Assembly (NCBI GenBank): GCA_028023455.1
Contig: JAQFVV010012490.1
Span: 1,798,001-1,862,000 of the forward strand
Source: Epiperipatus broadwayi
Lineage: Eukaryota > Onychophora > Udeonychophora > Euonychophora > Peripatidae
Reading direction: 5' to 3'
Length of the DNA stretch: 64,000 nucleotides
In this document: positions 11,240 through 22,244 of the stretch, in pieces
Numbering within the stretch: position 1 is the first letter of the stretch
How the letters are laid out: every line of letters begins with the position of its first letter
Made by a program: the position numbers and the translations under genes
Notes under the pieces: generated by a model
What the model saw: the letters and a program-made list of their open reading frames with translations, nothing else
What the model was told of the DNA's origin: nothing
Database searches by the model: none

Positions 11240-12960
11240 CAACTTTTGACTAATGTATTCAATAAAGGTCATAATGACTTTCATTGATATATCCATTTTA
11301 TCAATTCATTTAGATTTCACAATGTTATTTATCTCAGTAAGTCGAAACAGCTTTTTGTAATCTTAAAAATGAAAAGGATGCAGATCCTAATGAGATATTT
11401 GGAAAAGCCTTAAAATATGATGATTCAAAAATAATGGAATATTTGTGGAATATATGATATCATGAAGTTATACTTTTTTGATTTTAAGAATACTTCTATT
11501 GTTCCAATTTTTAAAAATAAAGGAAATGAACAAGATTTCAGTAAATTTTAACATGGAATATCATTATTATCCACTACAGCAAAGGACTTTTAAGGATTTT
11601 ATTGGTTAGGTTGCTTCCACTCAGAGATGAATGTTACTAAAACTCTATGTTATTTTAGATAATCAAGCAGCAGTATAGACATGATTTTTTTTATTACTGG
11701 AAAATGCAAGAAAAGTGTTGGAAACAAAAATAGTGATTTATAAATTACTTTTATTGATCTGTTTAAGCATTTGGCTCAATTAATAAAACGAGCCTGCTGG
11801 ATCGTTGAAATAAATTGATTGTCCAAAAACGTTTACTCATATTAACACAGTTTCTACATAATCTAATAAAGAAAGTTTACTATTATAACTTTAAAATCTG
11901 AGACCCTTGAAATAAAAACTGGTGTTAAACAAGGATGTGTAATTTCTTGAACATTACTTTCAATTTTTATGACAGCAGCCTTTGAGAGATAACTTAATGA
12001 ACTAGGAAATAAAATGTGATATTGGTTAAAAGTGAAAACAAAAATTTCACTTTTTGGATTCTGCATTTATATGCTGATTATTGTGCTATTTTTAGAAAGT
12101 TCATGTTTTGAAAATAAACTATGACTGTGGTTTAATAATTAATGTTCAAAAATTCAAGTTCATTATCAGCCAGTGATGGGAAAAAATTTTCAATAACTTC
12201 TATCTTGAAATGTTAACAACTTGAGAATGTAAACCAATTTAAATAGTTTGGTAGTTTTATAAGTAGAAAGAGAGACTTAGATATTGAAATACAACATAGA
12301 CTCCAATGTGCTGCTATACTCCTTAATAAGTTAAAAATTGGAATATTTCATCACAGGGAAATAACTATTGTAATTAAATTGCTATATAGAGCTAGATCTG
12401 TTATTTTAGCTAATTTATTGTATGAAAATGAGATATGGATACCCAATCAAAATTTCAATTATAGATGTTCTGCAAAATTTTAAAATATTATAGCAAGATC
12501 ATAAAACCAATCAATATGTTCAACTTGCTAGATTTGATACTATGGAGACCATTATTAGATTGAACATAGGAATGAATGAACAATGCAAGACTTCCTAAAA
12601 GAGTATTTTATGATGAATTTAGAGATAATTTTCATGAGAGAGGTAGGTCCCATCTATGCAATAAAGATTATTTGAAAGACATTATGAAAAAGTACCATAT
12701 TGATTATTTCCATAGGAAAAATATGGTAAAAATATAATACACTGGGTAATTACAATTAGACATGGTGTTGAAGTATTTCAGAAAGAAAAAGTTTTCTGCA
12801 AAAGAAATTAAAAAATGGTATCATAAAATTCATATAAGCAGAAAAATGGTTCAGCATGCTCTATATGTGGGCATATTTGTGGTTCACAAATTATTCTATG
12901 TAATAATTGCAAAACTCATCTTAAGTGTAATATTTATTTTGTTTCACCTTTTTAACTTTT
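11240..12960 (+). pseudogene. Decayed LINE reverse transcriptase, different lineage from RTE and the 50-kb LINE
   Basis: Scattered RT blocks occur in family order on the plus strand. First is NTSIVPIFKNKGNEQDF (about 11490-11545), followed by GISLLSTTAKDF; then TGVKQGCVIS (about 11920-11950, the motif before the YADD box); then a C-terminal part with RLPKRVFYDE and HERGRSHL (about 12588-12665). It ends in a small cysteine/histidine finger CSICGHICGSQ..CNNCKTH (about 12857-12920). This order, with a terminal zinc finger, is that of an APE-type LINE. Stops and frameshifts are everywhere, and no YxDD survives clearly. Clade is not resolved. Confidence 0.7.
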
Positions 12961-13373
12961 TTTCTTGAAATCAAAAGAGTCATAATCGTTCTTGAATGGT
13001 TGTTGCTGGTGACGATGATTTTCCCATTTCCTTTTAACAATTAAATTCATATCAGGTATCAAATAAATAAAATAATAACATCACACAATGAACCATACTG
13101 GAAGTTAATAAGAAAGTTAAATTACTTATACTTAATACTAACATCCTTTATTTGATAATTTAAATATATGTTAGTGATTTTATACTATAAAAAAATAAAA
13201 CTTAGAACAAATGCAATAAAAAAGGTTAATGATTTCAGTACAATGGGTTTGCAAAGCTAGTAGTTTTTCTCCAAAAATAATTATTTGCTAAATAAATACT
13301 TTTTATGCTACAGTTTATTTAAAAGAATACACATTCCTTATTATACAGTATTCACTCTACTAAGAAATCATCT
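12961..13373. other. AT-rich spacer
   Basis: No coding or repeat signal seen; mostly A/T-rich sequence between the decayed LINE and the hAT element. Confidence 0.45.
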
Positions 13374-13381
13374 ATCTAAAA

Positions 13382-13833
13382 CAGGGGTGGGCAAATAACG
13401 GTCTGAGGGCCACATGTGGCCCACTAAGAGTTTTTATGTGGCCCTCCAAGACAGTCAGAAAAATTCACCTTGAACTGAGATTTCCTTCCCATGCACGACT
13501 GAAGATTTGTCTTGTATTTTCCACTAGAATGGCCACGTCAATACACATGCACAGTGTGGATACGATATGCAGTGCTTTTCCAGTTGATCTGGTTAATTTC
13601 AATTTTGTCTTTGCATTAGCAAATATATACATTTCCAACTTTAGTGAAACCATGAACCCTCCGAAAAAATGTAAAATCGGTGATGAATGTTGTGTGTTTA
13701 ATGAAGAATGGATAAACAAATATTTCTTTGATAATACAGGGAATAAAGCAGTGTGTTTATTGTGTCATGAAAAAAAGGTGTGGCCCTCCACCAACTTCTG
13801 TGGCCTCCGAGCCAAAATAATTGCCCACCCCTG
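13382..13833 (+). mobile_element. Non-autonomous hAT transposon with 8-bp target duplication
   Basis: A 452-bp element with terminal inverted repeats CAGGGGTGGGCAA at the left and its complement at the right end. It is flanked on both sides by the exact 8-bp duplication ATCTAAAA (13374-13381 and 13834-13841), the length expected of hAT transposases. It is clearly more GC-rich than its surroundings. Inside is the beginning of a transposase gene that runs directly into the right terminus, so this is an internal-deletion derivative that needs a transposase made elsewhere. TGTGGCCCTCC occurs at both inner ends (about 13436 and 13780) and may mark the deletion microhomology. Confidence 0.93.
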
Positions 13834-13834
13834 A
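13652..13834 (+). pseudogene. hAT transposase N-terminus with half a BED zinc finger
   Basis: Starting at the ATG at 13652, the first 40 or so residues (MNPPKKCKIGDECCVFNEEW, then NKYFF and VCLLCHEKK) match the N-terminus of the hAT transposase group that in vertebrates gave rise to GTF2IRD2- and ZBED-type genes. The CxxC half of the BED finger is present. The histidine half and the whole catalytic RNase H-like domain are missing. The last codons are read from the terminal inverted repeat, and the stop (13832-13834) uses the last base pairs of the element. It could at most encode a short DNA-binding stub. Confidence 0.8.
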
Positions 13835-13841
13835 TCTAAAA

Positions 13842-14499
13842 GACAGTGACTTTGAAAGCATGCTAAAATAATAAAGCAAAGCAATATAATTTTAATTTAA
13901 AAAAAAAAAATTTCAACATGAGTTTTAATTATTCAGATAAAAAATAATTACAGATTTTAATCAGCTTTATGGCATCAACACTCATAAGGAATAATGTTTG
14001 TTACGGTGATGATAACACTAATATTTTTCAGATAAAAACGCATTAAAAAAAACTGATGAAAATACATTCAAAATTTACAAATGCTCTTTTTTATCTAATA
14101 AATTAGATTTATTGTGAAATTACATTTTTAATTTTTATTAATTTTTAACAACTATGCAAATAAACAATGACTATTATACATATAACATTGAGAATACTTA
14201 TGTATTAGTCGAGCACTGACATGTCATATATATATATATATATTAGTCAGGCAGTAGTATTCTAATCTACTGATCTCCCTGAAAGTAATGTCTATATGGG
14301 ACTTTGTGACAAACTCAATCGATTAATTAAAGATTTATTTGGGAAAATGACAACCTATAATTTCATTTAGAACTAGTTAATGTTCCAGATGCCATATTGA
14401 ATTTTAAAAAAAACAGAATTGAGAGACAATTTTCGCAATAACTTCATTATTAATAATGTTAGAGCAAAAAGTTGTTTATATTTTGTAATCTGTCAACTG
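13842..14499. other. AT-rich spacer with (TA)n
   Basis: AT-rich, with an A-run near 13900 and a (TA)n tract near 14226-14244. No gene seen. Confidence 0.45.
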
Positions 14500-15000
14500 A
14501 AAAAGGTCTAAAACATTCTGGGAAGAGTGAACAGAGAGCCTTATAAAAGCTTTCACAAACTATTGGGGTCTATTCTAATTGTTATTACTTTACTATCCAA
14601 GATTCCATCCAAAATTCTGGGACTTTTCATTCTGCTCTACAAGCTGCACTAGTTACCCAGTTTCCTCTTAGAATTTAAGTCTCCACCAATAGTTCATGAC
14701 AAGTGGATGGCAGTTATGATAATAAACATACAAATCATTCCTACTGGTATTCTCCAAAATATAAGTAGCTAGGCATTTTACCAAGATATACTTTGATTCT
14801 AGTCTAACTTCATTTTACCACATGTCTTAAATTCATGGAAAGCTGACCTTCTTAAAATGCCAAGTTCTACTAAAGTCTCTCTCAACTCACCCATAGCCAA
14901 GAACAAAATCATGAAAATGAACAATAGCTACTCATTCAAATAATCTATTGAAAACACTAATGGACCAAATGGTAATATGAACTTTATTATACACTCCATA
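14500..15000 (+). other. Slightly GC-richer stretch, possible decayed coding DNA
   Basis: Base composition rises relative to its surroundings and plus-strand frames give protein-like pieces (for instance GLFILLYKLH and VLNSWKADLLKMPSSTKV). No family could be assigned. It is probably an old retroelement relic, but I cannot support more than that. Confidence 0.25.
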
Positions 15001-15894
15001 AGCCAAGCATGCATATATTTATAAACATATGTATTTAATTACTTACATGTACATACTAATTAATAATGTTAGAATAAGTGTAGTTTTTTAAATTTTATGA
15101 ATACATGATTTTATATTGTATTATTCATTTTTTTATGGATGAGTTGTTTTTTAATTATATTTTGTATTATGAATACTTATTGAAGTATAATATTTATTGC
15201 ATTTTAGAGTACCTATTAAATGAATTCTGTTTTCTTTCTTTAATGTTTTGACAGTTATAATATAAAAAAAACCATAGTTTTAAATTTAGTTTGTTACTAA
15301 AAGTTATCATTTTTTTTCCTCTCCCTCTTTCCGAATATTTATAATCTAAATGGGGTTTTTTTAAAAAGAAAATACATTTTTAAGTATTAACAACTTTTAA
15401 AGTAATGGTTCTTATTTAATATTTAAAATTAATCTCCTTTTAAATAGCTTTTTAAAAAAACCTGTATTTACTCTCATATATGTATTTGCCTTCATATATG
15501 TAATTACTTTCATATATATATGTATGTATGTATAAACTGTAGATTTGCTAAAGGATTTAACACCTGTGCATAACATGTTATTAAAGTTATAAATAAGTTA
15601 ATCTGCTTGTATGTAAATATAAAAGTTGATATATATACAATGTCCATAACCATGGCTGATTCTGAATCTGCTGACAAGACAATAGTAATATCTAAAAAAA
15701 TCCAAATCCATTTGGCTTTATTAATGAATTTAGAAAACTATCTTGTTTAAGGCTTTGTAAAGAATCACATTTCTTTAGTTATAATTCTTTTGTTGATGTG
15801 TTTCTTCATTGAATGTCCAAAAAATATCTTGACATAAAAAACATAGTGGTAAGTATTGAGTTAGTAGTAAATCTGTGTTTGAATGGATATATTG
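15001..15894. other. AT-rich spacer
   Basis: AT-rich with ATATATG-type simple repeats near 15475-15530. Nothing else recognised. Confidence 0.45.
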
Positions 15895-16176
15895 CTAGAG
15901 GTATAACTGTGTCATTGATAAGTCTAAGCTTCTCATGCCTTCATTAATAGAATATGCTGACCCTTTTTGGGCATTTATTATTAATCCATTTTTTATTGAA
16001 TACATCCAGCATAATATCTTTGAATCCACTTTGAAATAATCTATAATTTGATCCTTGAAATCAATATATTTTTCTATTGATTCTACTCCTATTACCAGAG
16101 AGTAGCTTTCAAAATCTAACCCATGCTGAAAATTTTCTGAAAATTCATCACCACAAGAGTTAGAAGCATCATTCAA
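15895..16176 (-). other. Open reading frame of unknown identity
   Basis: A 93-codon minus-strand frame with an ordinary soluble-protein composition, few homopolymers and a starting ATG. I do not recognise the product. Coding-like sequence seems to continue past its stop toward 15780, with frameshifts, which suggests a piece of an old mobile-element protein instead of a host gene. It abuts a small tandem repeat at 16165-16335. Confidence 0.25.
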
Positions 16177-16335
16177 TTAAAACACCAAAGAAGAAAACTA
16201 TAAATAGAGCCTAATGAATCAGCATCATCCAATCAAGACACAAAAGAAGACAGTATAACTAGAATACAATGAATCAAAATCATATAATCAAGATACAAGA
16301 GAGGAATAGTACATCCAAAGCCCAGTGAATCAACA
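16165..16335 (+). repeat. Degenerate tandem repeat, about 56-bp unit, three copies
   Basis: Three imperfect copies of a unit that reads approximately AATGAATCA..ATC..ATCAAGACAC, then AAGA and a TA-rich end, starting near 16165, 16214 and 16271. The copies differ at many positions. There is no reading frame across it. Confidence 0.55.
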
Positions 16336-17539
16336 TAAAAAAATCAAAGACCAACACAACATTTGCTACATTATGACTTATCCAGCAAATATTATTTTTT
16401 TCTAGAAAGATAAAAAGTACTTAATTGCTGATTAATTTAGTAAATGAACTTTCCCAATTTGCCAGAATTCAATTTATGAGATAGAGTGAATCATTTATTG
16501 GTTTACTTAGTAAATAAACAACCAATAATATCACCAGATCAATCTCAGTAGTTGAACAGTCGAGTCAAATTTCCTCTGTAAACCTTCATTACAATAAATT
16601 ATAAGATTTGAATTTGTCAAAAGACATTTATGGTGTTCATTATCAGTAATAAATAAATAGTTCATAGAAGTGAAAATAGACAATAGCAGAGTGTATTAAC
16701 TTATATGTATAAAGAAACAACTACAAACATATCAATGTAGAACTATATGATGATGATTGCTATACATGGCAAAACAATCAAATATCTGCTTGTCCCAAAC
16801 TTTTGATTTACAATGAGTTGACTATTGGTCTTACTTCTAATGTAAATGAGCTTCACTTATTATATTATAATCTAAATTCAAAAGGAATTCACACATGTTG
16901 TGTAAGATTTAATATTCACTCTAAGTAAAATAAAAATGCTAAAATGTAGAAAAATTTCTATAAAAGGATGGAGGGGGGCACCAAATATTTTTATATTTGC
17001 TATAAGAAAATTTTACTATGGAAGATACATTTTGGTTATATTTAATTAACCATTTTCAGTTATAAAATGAAAGATGCCATTTCAATTATATTTAAATAAT
17101 TTTCCAAAAAAAATAATAATTTGCATTCCCATGTTTGAGGCTTAATGGTGTGCAAATCGAATTCAAATACAGAAGATCCAGGTTCATGCCTATAGAAAAG
17201 TTTGATTAGGATGATATCTGAATTCAACAATTATTTGCAAAATGATAGAAGTAATATTAATATAAAAGTTATACTAATATTATAAAAGTTGCAGTATTTG
17301 AATTTAAAGAAAACAAATAATGATATCTATTGTGAAAATTATATATACAAAAAAAAAGCATGAGAAACCTCATTGGAAGAATTTATGTAATAATAATAAT
17401 AATTGTTTAATCCAATGTAAATAGTAAAAATAAAAGGAAAATGACATTTCCTTTTAAATGAAAATACTAATGTGTTGAATAATTTATGTTATATAAAAAG
17501 AGAATAGATTATCATTGATATGATGAAACATCATATCAA
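16336..17539. other. AT-rich spacer
   Basis: AT-rich. A G-rich short tract occurs near 16970. No gene or defined repeat seen. Confidence 0.45.
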
Positions 17540-17657
17540 TTATCTAAAGCTAAACAAACCAAAACTCTCCATATAGTATTGCCACCCTGTGCCAACCAGA
17601 GTAATCAATGAATGCCAGAAGGCTTGTGCATAAAATCCCTATCTAATGCCTACTCAT

Positions 17658-17712
17658 CCAATATCCCCAGACTAGTTTCTGGCTTGTGGCCATCATCAGT
17701 GAGGAGCTTTGG
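17658..17712 (-). ncRNA. Hammerhead ribozyme, type I, core intact
   Basis: Read on the minus strand: CTGATGA, then stem II TGGC-CACAA-GCCA, then GAA, the palindromic ACTAGT (a 3-bp stem III without a loop) and the cleavage-site C. Stem I forms between CTCCTCA before the core and TGGGGA after it (six pairs, one of them G-U). An internal loop follows, then a second helix CCAA/TTGG. All invariant core bases are present. A loopless 3-bp stem III is unstable in a monomer but works when two copies pair, as known for PLE and newt-type hammerheads; the tandem arrangement of copy A suits this. Confidence 0.85.
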
Positions 17713-18298
17713 ATCTGAGAGCACTGCACCTAGATCTTAGGATCTAATGCAACCCTCCAGCACCCACCTTTTATCTCTACTTAACTACAAAAATATGAGA
17801 ATGAAATTTGAAAACACAAAAATATTTTCAATCTAAACTCAATAGCTTATATAGTGATATGGGTCTGAACTCAGTTCAGCACCCATACATTTTGGTGTCT
17901 TTGGCCCTTTAATAACCATAGCCACCACTATCCTATTAGGCAGGATTGGTGTTAAACCATTAAGTGCAGTGTGGCAATACTGTATGGAGAGTTTTGCTTT
18001 GTTTATAAACAATTATGTGCTAGTATAAGATAGTGATCATGTGATGCTTAATGGTTTAATACCAATCCTGCCTAATAGGATAGTGGTGGCTATGGTTGTT
18101 AAAGAGCCAAAGACACCAAAATGTATGGGTGCTGAACTGAGTTCAGACCCATATCATTATATAAGCTATTGAGCTTAGATTGAAAATATTTTTGTGTTTT
18201 CAAATTTCATTCTCATAGTTTTGTAGTTAAGTAGAGATAAAAGGTGGGTTCTGGAGGATTGCATTAGATCCTAAGATCTAGGTGCAGTGCTCTCAGAT

Positions 18299-18353
18299 CC
18301 AAAGCTCCTCACTGATGATGGCCACAATCCAGAAACTAGTCTGGAGATATTGG
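18299..18353 (+). ncRNA. Hammerhead ribozyme, type I, weakened stem II
   Basis: Same layout as the minus-strand motif of this copy: CTGATGA, GAA, ACTAGT and C are all intact. Stem II reads TGGC-CACAA-TCCA, leaving three pairs plus a C-U mismatch, and one stem I base is changed (TGGAGA instead of TGGGGA). It is probably slower than the 17658 motif. Confidence 0.75.
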
Positions 18354-18529
18354 ATGAGTAGGCATTAGATAGGGATTTTATGCACAAGCCTTCTAGCATT
18401 CACTGATTACTCTGGTTGGCATAGGGTGGCAATAGAGTTTTGCTTTGTTTATAAACAATTATGTGCTAGTAAAAGATAGTGATCATGTGATGCTTAATGG
18501 TTTATCTAAAGCTAGTCTAAGTTAATAAT

Positions 18530-18790
18530 TCTAAATATATTCAGAAGGAAATTTAATGCACATAAGTATATATATATTAATAGATGGACAATTGAAGTCT
18601 TAGACTGGATTCCAAAAGATTGTAAAAGACCCAGAAAGAGACAACATGTGAGATGGATGGATAAGATGAGAAAGTGTGCAGGGATGATGTGGAGAAGAGA
18701 AGCTAAAGATCGGAGAAGATGGATTGAACTTGGAGAGATCTTCATCCTGTAGTGAATTGATAATGATTGATGATGATATATATATCATCA
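18530..18790 (+). pseudogene. RTE/BovB-like LINE 3' end
   Basis: The plus strand encodes the conserved C-terminus of RTE-type ORF2. INRWTIEVLDWIPKDCKR is followed by RKRQHVRWMDKMRKCAG and RREAKDRRRWIELGE, in one open frame with a stop soon after (near 18750). The sequence ends in TGATTGATGATGATA, the TGA-rich microsatellite-like tail usual for RTE elements. It is 5'-truncated to about 200 bp. It is nearly identical in protein to the copy at 63.8 kb, which suggests a family that moved relatively recently. Confidence 0.8.
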
Positions 18791-18879
18791 GCATTAATAT
18801 AACTAGTATTATGAATATTACCATAATTATTCTACTATAATTACACCAGATTCCTAACACTATTTCTATACAAAACTAG

Positions 18880-19790
18880 TTTGCTCATTCTTAAATATAA
18901 ACTTTCTTTAACTAATCTTTCTTTATGAGATCTAACATTTAAATGCTTAGATTCTTTTAAATGGAGGTATATAGTAGAATTTTTATCCTTTAAATGCTGT
19001 TTTAATCTAGTTTTCAATTTATTTTTTTGTTGTTTCTACATATAAACATTTTTATTATCTTAGTACAATCAAGCAATTTAAAACATAATTGTCATTCATA
19101 TTTTTAAATCTTTTTTTTAAACATTTATCAATTTGTCTATTTTCTTTTTATTTACTGATTTAATTACAAATTTATAATTATATTTTCTGTTATTTCTTAA
19201 TTTAATATTTTATCTTATAAAATGTATTTTTTGGTAACTTAAAACTATTATAAATTTCTATATTTTTGTCTTTCTAATATATTCCTTTTTATTCTTTCTA
19301 AATTTTTCTTTCCACATAATTTATTAATTAATTTAATAGGATAATCATTTATCTTTGCTTTACTTTTTATTATATCAATTTCCTCTTTTAATAATTTATT
19401 ACTAAAACACAATCTTATTGTTCTATTTATTCCATTATTAATAATATTTATTTCACATAATATACAATTTAAATCTGAACCTCAATTAATTAATAAAACA
19501 TAAAAAGTATTTTTCCTAAAAATACTTTTTTCAATATTAATTTTTTTATTTATTTATTTTAATTCTAACATTCTTATAATCAATTATGTTATTTATTTGC
19601 TTTTCCATAATAAATTAAATTCTATTAACTATTCCATTTATATTTTATAAAATAATCAGATATTCTTTTATTATCATTAAATATTAAAGAATAATCATCA
19701 ATATACTTTATATAAAGTATTAGTTTATACTTGTTAAAATAAAAACATTTGTTTTCACAATTATACATATATAGCAATGCTAGAAACTCA
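18880..19790 (-). pseudogene. Second Penelope-like element, decayed RT plus GIY-YIG
   Basis: On the minus strand the RT catalytic box reads YIKYIDDYSLIFND (about 19685-19725). It is followed by the helix LLKEEIDIIKSKAKINDYPI (about 19340-19410), which is the PLE segment before the linker. The endonuclease part is recognisable as LKTRLKQHLKDKNSTIYLHL (about 18960-19020), the helix after the YIG strand. The many frameshifts and stops and the strong AT bias make it much older than the PLE at 5.1 kb, and it is from a different subfamily. No hammerhead was seen at its 3' side. Confidence 0.65.
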
Positions 19791-22031
19791 GACTATTTCC
19801 CATGCTAAGACCTTTTATTTGCTTGTAAAAATTCTTTTCATACAAGCAAATGCATAAACTGAAATTTGAAATTACTACTTCCTATAATATTAAAACTATG
19901 AAAGACAAGTTTTTAATACAGTTTTGAGAAAATTAAAAATGTATCTATCTGCTGCAATACTACCATATGTTTTCTAATATTGCATTACATAAAGTAAATT
20001 ATCCCTTACACTTAACCAGATCTTATTGTGAGATGCTAGAGCTACGTCCAAGATTTCTAAAAATTAAATTTGCATTTTTCACCCTCTGCTGAAAATTTGG
20101 TGAAACTTTTTTTTTCAGTTCTAAAATTCATGTATATTTATTTTCTAATATTTTAAATACAAAAATATTCAAAAGATGGGAGAAAAATTGAATATGCAGT
20201 TCTTCAAAGTATCTCAAGCTCTGCAATGATGGATATCTTGTATATATTTCACGATCTCAAACTTTGTGACAATACTTCGAGAAAATATTATGATCATCTA
20301 AAAACTTCATTTTTTTTGGAAAGTTTATGCTTATATTTGTATCATAATTGTGTAATAATTATTAGAAATCAAAAATAAATATTATTACATATTTATTTTT
20401 TACAGAAATGTTTTATTTTTAAATATAAAAGAATATATTCTTCTGAATATTGTTACTATAGAGATTACAGTCATGAGAAACACAGCTGTCTAGAAATGAG
20501 ATCACTCAACAGATTGATATTATATTTAATGATATCATAAAAATTATGCAAAATATTTTAACTTTTAAGGCATAAATTGATAGATTTAGTAGTTATTTAA
20601 AATAATTCTTTCAGATTTTTAAAACACCAAACAAAAAAGATTTTGTTCATTTTGCAAATAGAATCAGCTCCACCTGAAATTTGATGATGTGACAGTGTTT
20701 TGTTTTGATTAAAATCTAATTTATGAAATAATTCCAAAAATCAAATATGAGTTTTTAAAATTTATTTATAATTTCTAAATAAAAATATTTATTAAATGAG
20801 GTCAAAATTATTATATTCTGATAAATAATAATGATTTAATATCAAAATAAAAGTTGAAAGCTTAAATCTAGTGAAATCAAAAAAATCTGTCAGAATATTA
20901 CAGGAATGCAGGAGGGTTAATGATAGACTTTGGAGAGACTTTTATTATAAAGCAATTTAAAGTTGTAATTATAAATTTTATTAAATGCTCACTATTATTT
21001 CAGTAATAGTTTTAACAAGGCTGTAAACCTTGTGTAATTGCTACAAAATCATTCTGATTGGTAAATATACTGTTAAATCATTCTTTGATTTTGTTGGACC
21101 AATTAATACTTTCAAAATAAAATAAAAAGATTACAGACAGGACTATATGATGTAATAAATGTTCTAATATTTCTATTAAAGTAATTAAAGATTTACTTGT
21201 AAGAAGCAGTTTTGATAAATGAATAGTATATTTTACAAAAAATTAAATAATGTTTTTATATAAATAGCAGACTAAAAAGTAGCAAAACAACTAAGTAATC
21301 TACTTCTTGGTTGATTTTCAATTCTTGGAAAATATCAAAGATCTTAAGAATCTAAACTTATTATAAAACAATTGGAAACTACGGGAATATTGATATACCA
21401 TAAAAGCATTTGAGACATTTTTATGATTTTTTTAAATCTCAAATTCTTTTATGAAATGACAATATTCCTGAAATTTCTATAAATATGCATATATAACATT
21501 ATATTTATACTAATGGAAGTTTTTTAAAATAAAGTTTATATAAATTATTGAAAATTTATTTTTTAGATTCACAAGAAATAATTATTGCTTATTTGTCGAT
21601 AGAGCTCTTAATATATTTTTTCAAAGACACCGGCCGTAATTATATATACAGCATAAAGTTATCATTTGTTTTCTTTTTCTAGGACATATCCCTTTTTTAG
21701 ATTAGAAATTTCTATTTCAGTACATCTTAATGTAGCTTATCTCTCATTTTAATAATATTGAAAATTCAAATTACATACTCAAATTATTTTCTAATGGAGT
21801 TTGTGTTGTAGTGAAAATATGCATCATTAGTAAAAAAAAAAAAAAAAAAGGACAGTTTTGAATATTTAATATCAATGTCTCAAAATATTTCTTAAGCATA
21901 ATTACTATTGTCAGAAATTTGTACTGTGTCAATTAGTTCAATTATTTAATAATTCAATTATTCATCATCTTTAGCCTTGGATACTATTAATTTTTTTTGT
22001 TAGCATACATAAAAATTATTAAATCATTTAT
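19791..22031. other. AT-rich spacer with one shared repeat fragment
   Basis: No coding signal. The segment at about 20955-21040 (TTGTAATTATAAATTTTATTAAA and on to an AAGGCTGTAA.CCTT motif) is shared with the left flank and start of the inverted repeat at 49.14-49.2 kb, so it is probably a broken copy of that family. An A-run lies at 21832-21849. Confidence 0.5.
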
Positions 22032-22244
22032 TGTAATATTTAAACAGCATTAAGCTGTTGCACATGCGCTTTGAAGATTTTAACTATAAATGAATGAATA
22101 CTAACACTTCAACCACATGATAAAGTCTTTGGAAAAGATAGAATGGCCTAATTTATCATGTGGTTGAAGCGTTAGTATTCATTCATTTATAGTTAAAATC
22201 TTCAAAGCGCATGTGCAATAGCTTAATGCTGTTTAAATATTACA
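22032..22244. repeat. Inverted repeat, 93-bp arms, 27-bp spacer
   Basis: The arms 22032-22124 and 22152-22244 are reverse complements with about two mismatches. Spacer 22125-22151. The arms contain GCACATGCGC-type sequence that is less AT-rich than the surroundings. No coding capacity and no clear target duplication. Most likely a MITE or foldback element; any RNA through it would form a strong hairpin. Confidence 0.85.

Larger units (their letters stand above)
17553..18501 (+). mobile_element. Hammerhead-bearing repeat, copy A (tandem plus inverted)
   Basis: A 949-bp insertion flanked by the exact 13-bp duplication TTATCTAAAGCTA (17540-17552 and 18502-18514). It begins with an inverted unit (ACTCTCCATA...), passes through a tail segment ending GTGATGCTTAATGG, and then has one full forward unit ending with the same tail. 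The two tails are 446 bp apart, which gives the unit length. Both orientations contain a hammerhead core: minus strand at 17658-17712 and plus strand at 18299-18353. There is no protein coding. The design matches retrozymes (non-autonomous, ribozyme-bearing, multimeric) and the mixed tandem/inverted insertions typical of PLEs. It must rely on proteins from another element. Confidence 0.85.

Noticed and set aside
17553-18501. Ribozyme repeats as ordinary terminal-inverted-repeat DNA transposons
   Set aside because: The inverted ends are not true termini (the right end always carries an extra forward tail), units are also in tandem, and duplications are 13 bp.
18512-18860. Minus-strand frames over the RTE 3' end
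   Set aside because: The protein similarity to RTE is on the plus strand; the minus frames are shadows.
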